From positions 6,345,501 through 6,409,500 of the forward strand of contig NZ_JAMZEB010000002.1 of NCBI RefSeq assembly GCF_024172165.1: a stretch of DNA of 64,000 nt, given 5' to 3'. A program made the position numbers and the translations under genes. The notes under the pieces are model-generated. The model had not been told where the DNA came from, ran no database searches, and saw nothing but the letters and a program-made list of their open reading frames with translations. The number at the start of each line of letters is the position of its first letter. The stretch's first letter is position 1. Positions 32,348-40,548 of this stretch are shown in pieces. The DNA is from Nonomuraea thailandensis (GTDB lineage Bacteria > Actinomycetota > Actinomycetes > Streptosporangiales > Streptosporangiaceae).

Positions 32348-33261
32348 CTCTCACCGCACCCGCCTCCGCTCCCCCGGCCCAGGCCGGGCGCCCACCGGCG
32401 AGGCGGCCGGTCCGGCCGCTGCGGGTCCTGCTGCACGCCTTCCTCGGGCTGGTGGCGCTGGGGTGGCTGCTGCCGCTGGTGCTGGCCGTGTACGCCTCGC
32501 TGCGGCCGTACGAGGAGACGGCCCGCCTGGGGTACGTCTCGCTGCCCGAGCAGCTCACCCTCGGCTACTACACGCAGGCGTGGACGCAGGCCGGGCTGCC
32601 CCGCTACTACCTCAACACGTTCATCATCGTGGTGCCCGCGGTGGTGGTGACGCTGCTGCTGGCCTCGTTCACGGCCTTCGCGATCGCACGGCTGCGCATC
32701 CCGGGCCGCAAGACGCTGCTGATCGTCTTCACCGCGGGCAACCTGCTGCCGCCGCAGGTCCTCATCACCCCGCTCTACACGCTCTACACGCTTGTCCCGC
32801 TGCCGGTGTGGCTGTCGGACTCGCAGTCGCTCTACGACTCCTATCTCGGGCTGATCCTCGTCCACGTGGCGTTCCAGTTCGGCTTCTGCGTCTTCGTGCT
32901 GGCCAACTTCATGCGCACGATCCCCGAGGAGATCACCGAGGCGGCGCTGGTGGACGGGGCGGGGGTGTGGAAGCGGTACTGGCGGCTGACGCTGCCGCTG
33001 TGCCGTCCGGTGCTGGCGGCGCTGTCCACGCTGCAGTTCACCTGGATGTACAACGACTTCCTGTGGGCGCTGGTGCTGATGTCGTCGGGCGACAAGCTGC
33101 CCGTCACCTCGGCGCTGAACAACCTGCGGGGCCAGTTCTTCACCGACTACAACCTGCTGGCCGCCGGCTCGATGCTGGTGGCGCTGCCGACGCTGGTCGT
33201 CTTCCAGCTCCTGCACAAGCAGTTCGTGGCCGGGCTCACGCTCGGCTCCACGAAAGGCTAG
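32344..33261 (+). CDS. Sugar ABC transporter permease, MalG/LacG type
   Basis: 305 residues with six helices and the EAA motif TEAALVDGAGVWKRYWRLTLP. The N-terminal 30 residues are Pro/Ala-rich and cytosolic. No ATP-binding subunit follows: as in many actinobacterial CUT1 systems, a shared MsiK-like ATPase elsewhere is expected (inference). The TAG stop shares the palindrome CTAG with the stop of the convergent glycosyltransferase. Confidence 0.92.
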   Translation: MTLTAPASAPPAQAGRPPARRPVRPLRVLLHAFLGLVALGWLLPLVLAVYASLRPYEETARLGYVSLPEQLTLGYYTQAWTQAGLPRYYLNTFIIVVPAVVVTLLLASFTAFAIARLRIPGRKTLLIVFTAGNLLPPQVLITPLYTLYTLVPLPVWLSDSQSLYDSYLGLILVHVAFQFGFCVFVLANFMRTIPEEITEAALVDGAGVWKRYWRLTLPLCRPVLAALSTLQFTWMYNDFLWALVLMSSGDKLPVTSALNNLRGQFFTDYNLLAAGSMLVALPTLVVFQLLHKQFVAGLTLGSTKG

Positions 33262-34376
33262 AGCAACTGGTGGAAGCGGGCGGCCACCTGGTCCCACGCC
33301 CACTCGCGGGTGATCCAGTCGCGGCCGGCCGCGCCCATCTTGCGTGCCTTGTCGGGGTCGGTCAGCAGCTCGACGACGGCGTGCGCCACCTCGCCCGCAT
33401 CCTCCCCGTTCACGACCAGCCCGGTCTCGCCGGCCCTGACCGCGTCGGGCGCGCCGCCGGACGCGCCCGCCACCACCGGCAGCCCGGTCGCGGACGCCTC
33501 CAGGAACACGATCCCGAGCCCCTCCACGTCCACCCCCTTGAGCCTGGTCCGGCACGGCATCGCGAACACGTCGGCCGCCGCGTAGTACCCCGGCAGCGCG
33601 GCCGCCGGCACCGTGCCGGTGAACCTGACCGACTCCTGCCCCGCCGCCAGCCGCTCCAGCTTCCCGCGGTACGGCCCGCCGCCCACCAGCAGCAGCACCG
33701 CCTCCGGCACCGCGCGCAGCACCTGGGGCCAGGCCCTGATGAGCTGGTCCTGGCCCTTGCGCGGCACCAGCCGCGAGACGCACAGCACGACGGGCCGCCC
33801 CGCCAGACCCGGTTCGGCCCTAACGGCGCCGGGGTGGAACTGCCCGACGTCCACGCCGGGCGCGAGCCGGACGAGCTTGCCCGCCGGGATGGCGGCGGCC
33901 AGCCGCCGGCGCGTGTACTCGCCCAGGTAGGTCACCACGTCGGCGTGCCCGCCGATCCTGCGCAGCACCGAGCGGAAGCCCGGCGCGCTCGCCCACGACG
34001 CCTCGTGACCGTGGGTGAGCATCACCACCCGCCGCGCGCCCGCCCGCCGCAGGCGCGGGGCGAGCAGGCCCAGCGGCGCCGCCGCGCCGAACACCACGGT
34101 CCGCACGCCGTGCTCGGCCACCAGCCCGGCCGCCGTGCGCGCGACGGCCGGAGTGGGCAGCATGAGCCGCGTCGGGTGCCGCACGATCCGGTACGGCTGG
34201 CGCCGGTCGAACTCGGCGGCGCCGGGCCAGGCGGGGGCGTAGACCACGACGCCCGGGGTGCGCAGCGCGAGCCCGTGCACGAACGACTGGATGCCGCCCG
34301 GCCTGGGCGGGAAGTCGTTCGTCACGATGAGCACGCTGCCGCCGGTGTCGCCGGCCGGGCCGCCGGGGTGGGTCAC
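33258..34376 (-). CDS. GT-B glycosyltransferase family 4 (PimB-like)
   Basis: 372 residues. N-terminal domain opens VLIVTNDFPPRPGGIQSFVHGLA; C-terminal domain has VVLCVSRLVPRKGQDQLIRAWP and the E-x7-E nucleotide-sugar motif EGLGIVFLEASATGLPVV. The pattern is close to actinobacterial PimB, which adds mannose to phosphatidylinositol mannoside. The exact acceptor is inferred only. The GTG start overlaps the M48 stop by four bases (GTGA), placing it third in an operon with two metalloproteases. Confidence 0.84.
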   Translation of the reverse strand: MTHPGGPAGDTGGSVLIVTNDFPPRPGGIQSFVHGLALRTPGVVVYAPAWPGAAEFDRRQPYRIVRHPTRLMLPTPAVARTAAGLVAEHGVRTVVFGAAAPLGLLAPRLRRAGARRVVMLTHGHEASWASAPGFRSVLRRIGGHADVVTYLGEYTRRRLAAAIPAGKLVRLAPGVDVGQFHPGAVRAEPGLAGRPVVLCVSRLVPRKGQDQLIRAWPQVLRAVPEAVLLLVGGGPYRGKLERLAAGQESVRFTGTVPAAALPGYYAAADVFAMPCRTRLKGVDVEGLGIVFLEASATGLPVVAGASGGAPDAVRAGETGLVVNGEDAGEVAHAVVELLTDPDKARKMGAAGRDWITREWAWDQVAARFHQLL

Positions 34377-35905
34377 GGCGCGGGGACGCCGTTCAGCTCG
34401 GCCCACGCGCGGGCCGCCGCGATGCGCTCAGGGCCGGAAGGATGGGAGGCATAGAGCACATATTCCACCGCATCCGGCGACAAGTCGGAAATATTGGTTA
34501 GGGAGAGCCGTTTCTGCATGGCGATGAACGTGGCCGGATCCCTGGTCAGGTCCAGCGCGTGCTCGTCGGCCCTGGCCTCGATGTGCCGGCTGATCACGTT
34601 CTGCGCGGGGCCCATGATCAGCGAGCCGACCGTCATGAGGCCCATGACCACGCCGACCGCCCGGGGATCGGTGATCGAGGTGACGCCGGTGCGCCGCCGT
34701 AGCGGCTTGAGGACCAGGAACAGCGCGATCGCGCCGAAGCCGGCGCCCAGGGCGCCGATGACCGTGCCGTACAGCACGTCGTCGTACTTGGCGTGGCCCA
34801 GCTCGTGCGCCACGACCAGCTCGACCTCGCGCTGCGGGGCCTGGAGCAGCGTGTCGTAGACGACGATGCGGCGCGTGGCGCCGAAGCCGGACACGTACGC
34901 GTTGAGCGCCGTCGTGCGACGGGAGGCGTCGGCGACCAGCACGTCCTCGACCGGCACGCCGTCACGCTCGGCCATCTCCAGCAGGTTCGTGCGCAGCGGG
35001 CCCTGCCGCATGGAGCTGAAGTCGTTGAACAGCGGCTCGAACACCACCGGGTACACGAACGACGTCACCACCGTCAGCGCGAACGCGCCCACCGCCGCGG
35101 GGATCCACCAGCGCCTGACCCTGCGCGCCAGCGCGACCAGGGCCAGCAGCATGACGCAGAGCAGGACCACCTCCACGCCCAGGTTCTTCAGCCGGTCGCC
35201 CGCCCAGCCGGCCCAGTCCTGGATGGACAGGCCGTAGTCCCGCAGGATCGTCTCGACCCAGATGCCGAGAGGCCACCTGATCACTTCGGCGAGCACGGTG
35301 ATCACCAGTGCGCCCAGGACGACCCGCACCCACCACGGGCCCTGCAGCCTGCCCAGCACCCTGGCGCTGAACGGGGTGGCCACCAGGATGCCCGCGATGA
35401 TGACCGTCAGAGCCAGCGAGAGGTAGCTCGGCAGGGTGGTGGCCGCGTCGAACGCCTGCGACCGGGCGATCTGGGCGGCGCTGAAGTCGCGGGCCGGGTC
35501 GGGCGGGCCGCCGGTGAGCACCCGCCAGGGGGTGCTGAAGGCGGCCACGGCCAGGATCACCAGGCCCAGCAGCACGAGCGCGATGGCCGCGGGGCGGGTC
35601 CCGCCGTCCTCGCCGTCCTCTCCTGTCACGGGGGCCTCCGTGTCGCCGGGGCGGGCTCGCCCGGGCCGGGCGGCGTCCTCCGAATCCGCCGCCTCCCTCC
35701 CGTACGGGCCCTCTCCCGCGGTGCCGGGCCCGCTCGACGCGCCCTCACCCGTGCCCGGCCCGCTCGGCGCGCCCTCACCGGTGCCGGCGCGCTCGCCGCG
35801 GGCCGGGTCCTCGCCCGGATGGCCGGCGGCGCCGACGGCGGCCATCGCGCCGCCTGTCACCTCCTCTTCCCGTGTCACGTCTCCAGCGTCTCTGCGATCG
35901 TCCAT
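34373..35905 (-). CDS. M48-family membrane zinc metalloprotease
   Basis: About 510 residues. Residues 1-100 are a Gly/Pro/Glu-rich cytosolic region with GTGEG repeats; several transmembrane helices follow. The peptidase core has VAHELGHAKYDDV (HExxH) and a downstream zinc Glu in IEARADEHALDL, and YVSGFGATRRIVVYDTLL, typical of Ste24/HtpX relatives. Probably degrades or matures membrane proteins. The ATG at 35905 is preceded by GGGGAGG at short spacing; an ATG at 35845 after GAGGAGG is an alternative. Operon with the gluzincin upstream and the glycosyltransferase downstream. Confidence 0.86.
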   Translation of the reverse strand: MDDRRDAGDVTREEEVTGGAMAAVGAAGHPGEDPARGERAGTGEGAPSGPGTGEGASSGPGTAGEGPYGREAADSEDAARPGRARPGDTEAPVTGEDGEDGGTRPAAIALVLLGLVILAVAAFSTPWRVLTGGPPDPARDFSAAQIARSQAFDAATTLPSYLSLALTVIIAGILVATPFSARVLGRLQGPWWVRVVLGALVITVLAEVIRWPLGIWVETILRDYGLSIQDWAGWAGDRLKNLGVEVVLLCVMLLALVALARRVRRWWIPAAVGAFALTVVTSFVYPVVFEPLFNDFSSMRQGPLRTNLLEMAERDGVPVEDVLVADASRRTTALNAYVSGFGATRRIVVYDTLLQAPQREVELVVAHELGHAKYDDVLYGTVIGALGAGFGAIALFLVLKPLRRRTGVTSITDPRAVGVVMGLMTVGSLIMGPAQNVISRHIEARADEHALDLTRDPATFIAMQKRLSLTNISDLSPDAVEYVLYASHPSGPERIAAARAWAELNGVPAP

Positions 35906-35916
35906 CTGCCTCCCCT

Positions 35917-36738
35917 TCACACGAGCCGATCCCGCACGTATGCGCGCCACCGTGCCGTCAGCGTGGCGACGGAGAGCCCCAGCGAGGCGAGCGCCCGATC
36001 GACGCCTGCCGCCCGGGCTTCACGGTAGAGCCTCACCAGGGTCCCCTCACCGAACCGGTCAGCGAGGAAGCGACACGCCAGCCAGGCCTCCTGGTACGCC
36101 CGCGCGAGCCGGCCGGGGTCACGCCCGTCGGCCACGAAAGCCTCAGGGCCGGGCAAAGCGCTCGGCAGCCGCCCGGCCCGCACCTCGGCCGCCAGTTCGG
36201 CGGCGGCCGTGGCCACCGGCAGCCCGGCGTCGCGGTAGCCGACGTAGTCGGCGAAACCCTCGTACAGCCAGACGGGCAGGCCGTCGGTGCCGGCCACGAC
36301 GTGGGTCAGCTCGTGGGTGAGGACCACGTCCCTGCCGGTGGGGGTGAGGGTGGCGAACGCCTCGGGCACGACGATCACGCGCCGGCCGTCGGCCACGGCG
36401 GCCAGCCCGTCGAGCCGCCCCGCGCGGGCCAGGCGGGCGGCGTCGCGGCCCGACTCCGGCAGCACGACGAGGGGGCGTACGGGCCTGCCGAGCACGGCCG
36501 AGACCCGCGCGCCCGCGCTGTCGGCCCTGCGCGCCAGCTCGTCGAGCCGCCCGGGCGGGACCGTGCCGGGGCCCGCGACGGTGGACCGGGCTCCCCGCCT
36601 GACGACCGGGGGCCGTCCCGGCCACAGGTCGCGCAGCTCGGGGGGAAGGACGGGGGAATCGGGCAGCGGGGCGGCCGCCGCGGGGACGAGGAGCAGGAGG
36701 CCCGTCACCACCGCTCGCCGGCTCACCTGCTCGGACAC
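35917..36738 (-). CDS. Secreted gluzincin-like metalloprotease (peptidase MA type)
   Basis: 273 residues, GTG start. A signal peptide is visible (RRAVVTGLLLLVPAAAAPL). The zinc site is TPTGRDVVLTHELTHVVAG, i.e. H-E-x-x-H, with the third ligand Glu in WLYEGFADYVGY; this spacing is the peptidase MA-like gluzincin pattern. The C-terminal 80 residues are helical (YQEAWLACRFLADRFGEGTLVRLYREA). It is 11 bases upstream of the M48 start. Substrate unknown. Confidence 0.75.
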   Translation of the reverse strand: MSEQVSRRAVVTGLLLLVPAAAAPLPDSPVLPPELRDLWPGRPPVVRRGARSTVAGPGTVPPGRLDELARRADSAGARVSAVLGRPVRPLVVLPESGRDAARLARAGRLDGLAAVADGRRVIVVPEAFATLTPTGRDVVLTHELTHVVAGTDGLPVWLYEGFADYVGYRDAGLPVATAAAELAAEVRAGRLPSALPGPEAFVADGRDPGRLARAYQEAWLACRFLADRFGEGTLVRLYREARAAGVDRALASLGLSVATLTARWRAYVRDRLV

Positions 36739-36788
36739 GATGCCCGATCGTAGTGCTCCCTGCCTGCTGAGAGCTCCGGACGTGCGAG

Positions 36789-36834
36789 AGCCCCGTCCGA
36801 ATCCAGGAAATCCTCCAAGAATCCGGACGGGGCT
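36789..36834 (-). terminator. Terminator-like hairpin after NlpC/P60 gene
   Basis: AGCCCCGTCCG (36789-36799) pairs with CGGACGGGGCT (36824-36834), loop 24 bases, directly beyond the NlpC/P60 stop. No clear U-tract. Confidence 0.55.
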
Positions 36835-36837
36835 TCT

Positions 36838-37425
36838 TCACATGCCGGGACGAACCGCGCCTACGAAGGACGATCGGCGCCATCCGCTCAGCTTGTCGAT
36901 GCGTACCCGTTCACCTGTCCGCGGTGAGTGGATCATTCTGCCCTTGCCGACGTACATGCCGACGTGGCCGAGCCCGCTGAAGAACATCAGGTCGCCGGGC
37001 TTGAGATTGCGCCAGGAGACCTTGTGCCTGGTGCGGGCGAACTGGCTGCTCGCCACACGCGGGAGCTTGACGCCGGCCTTCTTCCAGGCGAACTGGACGA
37101 GACCGGAGCAGTCAAACGAACCAGGCCCTGTGCCTCCGTACCGGTACGGGTCACCGATCTGGTTCTTGGCCACGGCGAGGGCCTTGAGGGCCTTAGCCTT
37201 CTGCCGAGCGAGCTTGGCCGCCCTTCGCTGGGCCGCCGTGGCCTTCTGCGACGTCCTGGCGGTGGTTTCCGCCTTCACCGTCGTCAGAGCGGTCACATCG
37301 CTCGTCGTCGCCGCCTGAGCCGTTGGGGCATGGAGGATCGCACCTCCGGCCGTCACGGTCATCGTGAGTGCTACGCCACTCAGGGCAAGGCGGGACAGGC
37401 GGGGGTTCTGCAGGGGATTAGACAG
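36838..37425 (-). CDS. Secreted NlpC/P60 peptidoglycan endopeptidase, CTG start
   Basis: 195 residues. The NlpC/P60 domain (about 85-195) has the catalytic Cys in SFDCSGLVQFAWKKAG and the His in GLGHVGMYVGKGRMIHSP. The first ATG (37362) would cut a signal peptide in half. Upstream in frame the sequence continues as SNPLQNPRLSRLALSGVALT, completing an Ala-x-Ala signal (PTAQA). The only start-like codon there is CTG at 37425, five bases after AAGGAG. The gene hydrolyses stem peptides in the wall. It lies behind a c-di-AMP riboswitch. Confidence 0.85.
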   Translation of the reverse strand: MSNPLQNPRLSRLALSGVALTMTVTAGGAILHAPTAQAATTSDVTALTTVKAETTARTSQKATAAQRRAAKLARQKAKALKALAVAKNQIGDPYRYGGTGPGSFDCSGLVQFAWKKAGVKLPRVASSQFARTRHKVSWRNLKPGDLMFFSGLGHVGMYVGKGRMIHSPRTGERVRIDKLSGWRRSSFVGAVRPGM

Positions 37426-37439
37426 GATTTCTCCTTGAA

Positions 37440-37625
37440 TCTTCCACGAACGCCTACCGGGTTAGCTGACGGATTCGGGCGTGGAAGTCGCCCTACGGCG
37501 CGATGGCGCGCCGATTCACCCCTGATCCCTTGGGGAGGTGGGATCGCGTGGGTCCCCGGCTCCGTGCCTCCTGGCTGCACGGATTCGGCAGGCCGCGTGC
37601 CCCGATCCGAATGCGATGCGGGGAT
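37440..37625 (-). ncRNA. ydaO-type c-di-AMP riboswitch
   Basis: On the minus strand the leader contains GGAGCCGGGGACCCAC, then GGGGTGAATC and CGAATCCGTCAGCTAACC followed by GGTAGGCG (37451-37477), the hallmark conserved segments of the ydaO/yuaA RNA in their normal order. It ends about 15 bases before the AAGGAG of the NlpC/P60 gene. In actinobacteria ydaO RNAs precede wall hydrolases (Rpf, NlpC/P60) and turn expression off when c-di-AMP binds. Outer boundaries are approximate. Confidence 0.85.
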
Positions 37626-38022
37626 GCTCGGGGTGCGACCGGCGGATTTTTTTATCTGTCTCACATCGGGAGGGACCGATGCGGGGACCGCGGGGACATG
37701 GCTTGTTCACCGCGACGACGCCAGAAGCTACGCCGAAAGGTCAAGGAACGGCAAAGGGTGAGTCAGGTTGTAAAGATCAGACAGAGGGTGGAGTCAAGTC
37801 GGAAACCCCTGCTGGAACACCAGGTTCCGTTACTGAAATGTGACCCTGCTCACACTTCGGGAACGCCATGATTGTCAGGTCTTATTTGTAACTTACGTCA
37901 CACTTGTCGCGCTCTGAACGTGAGCAACGCCACTGGGCGCGCTCCCAACACGGGCAGCGCTCTACGACGCTCGATCGTAGTGCAATGGCGTCGGAGACCC
38001 GGGAACCAGCGACCGGGGACGG
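37626..38022. other. Intergenic region, riboswitch promoter region
   Basis: About 400 bases between the riboswitch and the second NlpC/P60 stop. On the minus strand it should hold the promoter of the riboswitch transcript; TTGACT near 37795 with TTTACAA 18 bases on is one candidate. A hairpin GGAAC/GTTCC occurs near 37814-37828. No convincing coding frame; short frames have atypical composition. Confidence 0.4.
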
Positions 38023-38997
38023 TTACGGGCGGACCGCTCCGACCAGGGAACGGCCGTACGCCGAAAGCTTGACGACCTTGACGACGTCGCCCGTCTGGGG
38101 CGCGTGGACGATCTGCCCGTTGCCCGCGTACATGCTGACGTGCCCGAGCCCTTCACTGAAGATCAGGTCCCCGGGCTGCAGCGCGTCGAGCGACACCTTC
38201 CGGCTCGCTCCCCACGACCACTGCTGCCACGTCGTACGAGGCAGCGACACGCCGGCCGCCGCCCAGGCCGCCTGGGTGAGCCCGGAGCAGTCGAAGCCAC
38301 GCGGCCCCGTGCCGCCGTAGATGTACGGCTTGCCCACCTGCGCGTACGCGAACCGCAGCGCCGCCGCCGCGCTGCCCGAAGCGGGACCCGTGTACTTGAT
38401 GCCCGTGCTGTTGGGATTGCCGGGGTTGTACGCCCCCAGCCGGTCCAGCAGCTTCTTCTGCTCGGCGATCAGCTTGCGGATCTCGGCGCGCTCCTTCTCG
38501 ACGGAGTCGCGCTCCTTCTCGGCGTCGTCCAGCGCCACCTCGGCCTTGTCGCGCTCGGCCTTCAGCCCCTTGTTCTCGCGGTCGAAGGCGGCCAGCTTCT
38601 CGGCTCGTTCCTGGGAGAGCTGCCCGGCCACGGCCCAGCCCGAGAGCATCGCCCGCGGGTTGTCGGCCCCGAACATGCCGGGCCAGGAGGTGACGTCCTC
38701 ACCGAGCTTGTAGCTCTCGACGGCCATCCCGATCACCTGCGCGCGCAGGTCCGCGACCGTCTGCAGCTTGCGCTTGTAGCTGTCGTTCAGCTTCGTGTAG
38801 GTGCTCTTGGCCGACTTGTAGCGCTCGTTCGCCTGGTTGAACTGCTCGACGACCTTGTCGGCCTTGTCGTTGAGCTTCTCCAGCTTCGCCTTGGCCTGCG
38901 CCAAGGTCGGGCGAGGATCGGCGAGGGCAGCTCCCAGCGGGGTCAGCACCAGTCCGAACGCGAGACCCGCGGCCACCGGTACCCGGCCAAACCTCAC
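38023..38997 (-). CDS. NlpC/P60 endopeptidase with coiled-coil N-terminus (RipA/Cwl type)
   Basis: 324 residues, GTG start after GGGAGGCG. Signal peptide GLAFGLVLTPLGAALADP; residues 28-195 are a long coiled coil (AKAKLEKLNDKADKVVEQFN, AERDKAEVALDDAEKERDSV); residues 210-324 are the NlpC/P60 domain with DCSGLTQAAWAAAG (catalytic Cys) and GLGHVSMYAGNGQIVHAP (His). This is the RipA/PcsB-like layout for septal peptidoglycan cleavage, possibly held inactive by the coiled coil. In tandem with the riboswitch-controlled hydrolase. Confidence 0.91.
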   Translation of the reverse strand: MRFGRVPVAAGLAFGLVLTPLGAALADPRPTLAQAKAKLEKLNDKADKVVEQFNQANERYKSAKSTYTKLNDSYKRKLQTVADLRAQVIGMAVESYKLGEDVTSWPGMFGADNPRAMLSGWAVAGQLSQERAEKLAAFDRENKGLKAERDKAEVALDDAEKERDSVEKERAEIRKLIAEQKKLLDRLGAYNPGNPNSTGIKYTGPASGSAAAALRFAYAQVGKPYIYGGTGPRGFDCSGLTQAAWAAAGVSLPRTTWQQWSWGASRKVSLDALQPGDLIFSEGLGHVSMYAGNGQIVHAPQTGDVVKVVKLSAYGRSLVGAVRP

Positions 38998-39007
38998 TGT
39001 ATCGCCT

Positions 39008-39026
39008 CCCAGGGATTACACCTGGG
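39008..39026 (-). promoter_or_regulatory. Leader hairpin over the ribosome site
   Basis: CCCAGG and CCTGGG pair around a seven-base loop; the minus-strand 3' arm shares bases with the GGGAGG ribosome site of the coiled-coil NlpC/P60 gene. It could tune translation. Confidence 0.35.
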
Positions 39027-39081
39027 GCGAAATAGTACAGAAGTGGCAGGCGGGGTATCGCCAAACCTACCAATTCGTAAT

Positions 39082-40404
39082 TTATGCGCGGCCCAGCCTG
39101 CGCAGTAGCAAACCAGACGGAACGGGTCTGGCGCCCATCCGCCTGACGGACTCGGCCACCTCCCGGTCGGACGAGACCACGGCGATGGCCCGCCCGGACG
39201 GCTCGGCGCGGACGAGCTGCCGGATGAGGTCGTCGGCGATCTCCCCCGGCGCGCTGAACAGCACCCGCACCCCGCGCGGCGCCACCACCTGCACGGGCGC
39301 GTTGAGCTCCGCGCCGTCGAACACGACCGTCACCTCGACCCTGGTCTGCGCCACCAGCCCGCCCAGCGAGGTCATCAGCCGGGTGCGCTGGTCGGCGAGG
39401 GTGAGGGTGCCGTAGCCGGTCTTGGTGACGTTGTAGCCGTCGATGATCAGGTGCACCTGCGGCAGCGCGAGGAGCTGGTCGAGGAGCTGCGGGTCGTCGT
39501 CGGCCAGGGCCCGGGCGGGCACGCCGCGCACGCCGGGGCGCTCGCCGGTGACGGCCGCGACCGAGTCGGCGGGCCGGCTGATCGTGGTGGGCAGGGCCAG
39601 CTCGCGGCGGAGCCCCGCCGAGGCGTCCTGAAGCGCGTCGAGCAGCACCCGGATGCGGGCGTCCTCGATGCTCCTGCCCTCGCGGGCCGCCCGGCGCGAG
39701 GCCTCGAGCTGTTTCTCCACGTCGGCCACCCGCTCGCGCAGCCGCCGCAGCTCGGACTCGCCGGCGCTGCCCGCGGCCGTGGCGGCCGATCTGGCCTCCT
39801 CCGCCGCCCGCTCCATCTCCTCGGCCCGCCGCGCGGCGGCCTTGGCCCTCTCCCGGGCGTCGTGCAGCTTGCGGCGCAGGTCGGAGTTCTCCACACGGGC
39901 CGCCTTGATCTGCTCGCGCAGCCGGTCGGCCTCCTCCTTGGCGGCGCTCTTCTGCCCGGCGAGCTGCTCGCGCAGCCGGGTGACCGTCTCCTCGCGCTCC
40001 TGGTCCTCGGCGGCCACCGCCGACTGCTCCAGGTCGGCGCGGGCGGCGTCGATCATCTCCGCCCAGCCAGGCGGCCGGGTCAGGTACGCGGCCGCGGCCA
40101 CGAGCACGGGGTCGGCGGCCGGTGGCACGTTGCCCTCGGCGAGCGAGGCGACCAGCTCGGGCCACCCGGCGGCCACCGACTCGGCGACCAGCTCGCGGAA
40201 CTTCTTGTCGTTCTCCAGCTGCGCGGCGATGGGCGCGCCGCCCAGCTTGGCCCGTTTGCGGGGGTCGAACTTGGCGATGCCACGCAGGGGGGCCGGGATG
40301 GTGGCAGCGGGCATCGAACCGAGGACCTGGGAAGCCAGATCCACGACGTTGAGCCGCACCTGCTCGGGAAGCGGGCGAGACAGGCCTTCACCCGCTGAAC
40401 TCAT
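39082..40404 (-). CDS. NYN-domain (YacP-like) RNA-binding/nuclease protein
   Basis: 440 residues. Residues 1-120 are a helical region (VRLNVVDLASQVLGSMPAATIP); 120-260 a coiled coil rich in Glu/Arg; 270-440 a NYN (YacP/DUF901-like) PIN-fold domain with IIDGYNVTKTGYG, VTVVFDGAE and IAVVSSDREVAESV acidic residues. YacP (Rae1) cuts ribosome-bound mRNA in Bacillus; similar activity here is inferred. The ATG at 40404 is preferred. Divergent from the APH-like gene. Confidence 0.85.
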   Translation of the reverse strand: MSSAGEGLSRPLPEQVRLNVVDLASQVLGSMPAATIPAPLRGIAKFDPRKRAKLGGAPIAAQLENDKKFRELVAESVAAGWPELVASLAEGNVPPAADPVLVAAAAYLTRPPGWAEMIDAARADLEQSAVAAEDQEREETVTRLREQLAGQKSAAKEEADRLREQIKAARVENSDLRRKLHDARERAKAAARRAEEMERAAEEARSAATAAGSAGESELRRLRERVADVEKQLEASRRAAREGRSIEDARIRVLLDALQDASAGLRRELALPTTISRPADSVAAVTGERPGVRGVPARALADDDPQLLDQLLALPQVHLIIDGYNVTKTGYGTLTLADQRTRLMTSLGGLVAQTRVEVTVVFDGAELNAPVQVVAPRGVRVLFSAPGEIADDLIRQLVRAEPSGRAIAVVSSDREVAESVRRMGARPVPSGLLLRRLGRA

Positions 40405-40548
40405 CCCACTTGTCCCTTCGCGACATGCCCTTTCAGACAAGGGTACGGCTGTTGCGTACCTGACCGTAACGGCCACTCCTGTATGGACAAGCGCTTGCTA
40501 GGGGGTATACGACTGTCGAAGGGCACATGTCCAACCGGGAGGCCCCCT

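Noticed and set aside
37362..37362. First ATG as start of the riboswitch-linked NlpC/P60 gene
   Set aside because: It would start in the middle of the signal peptide and has no ribosome site; CTG at 37425 follows AAGGAG.
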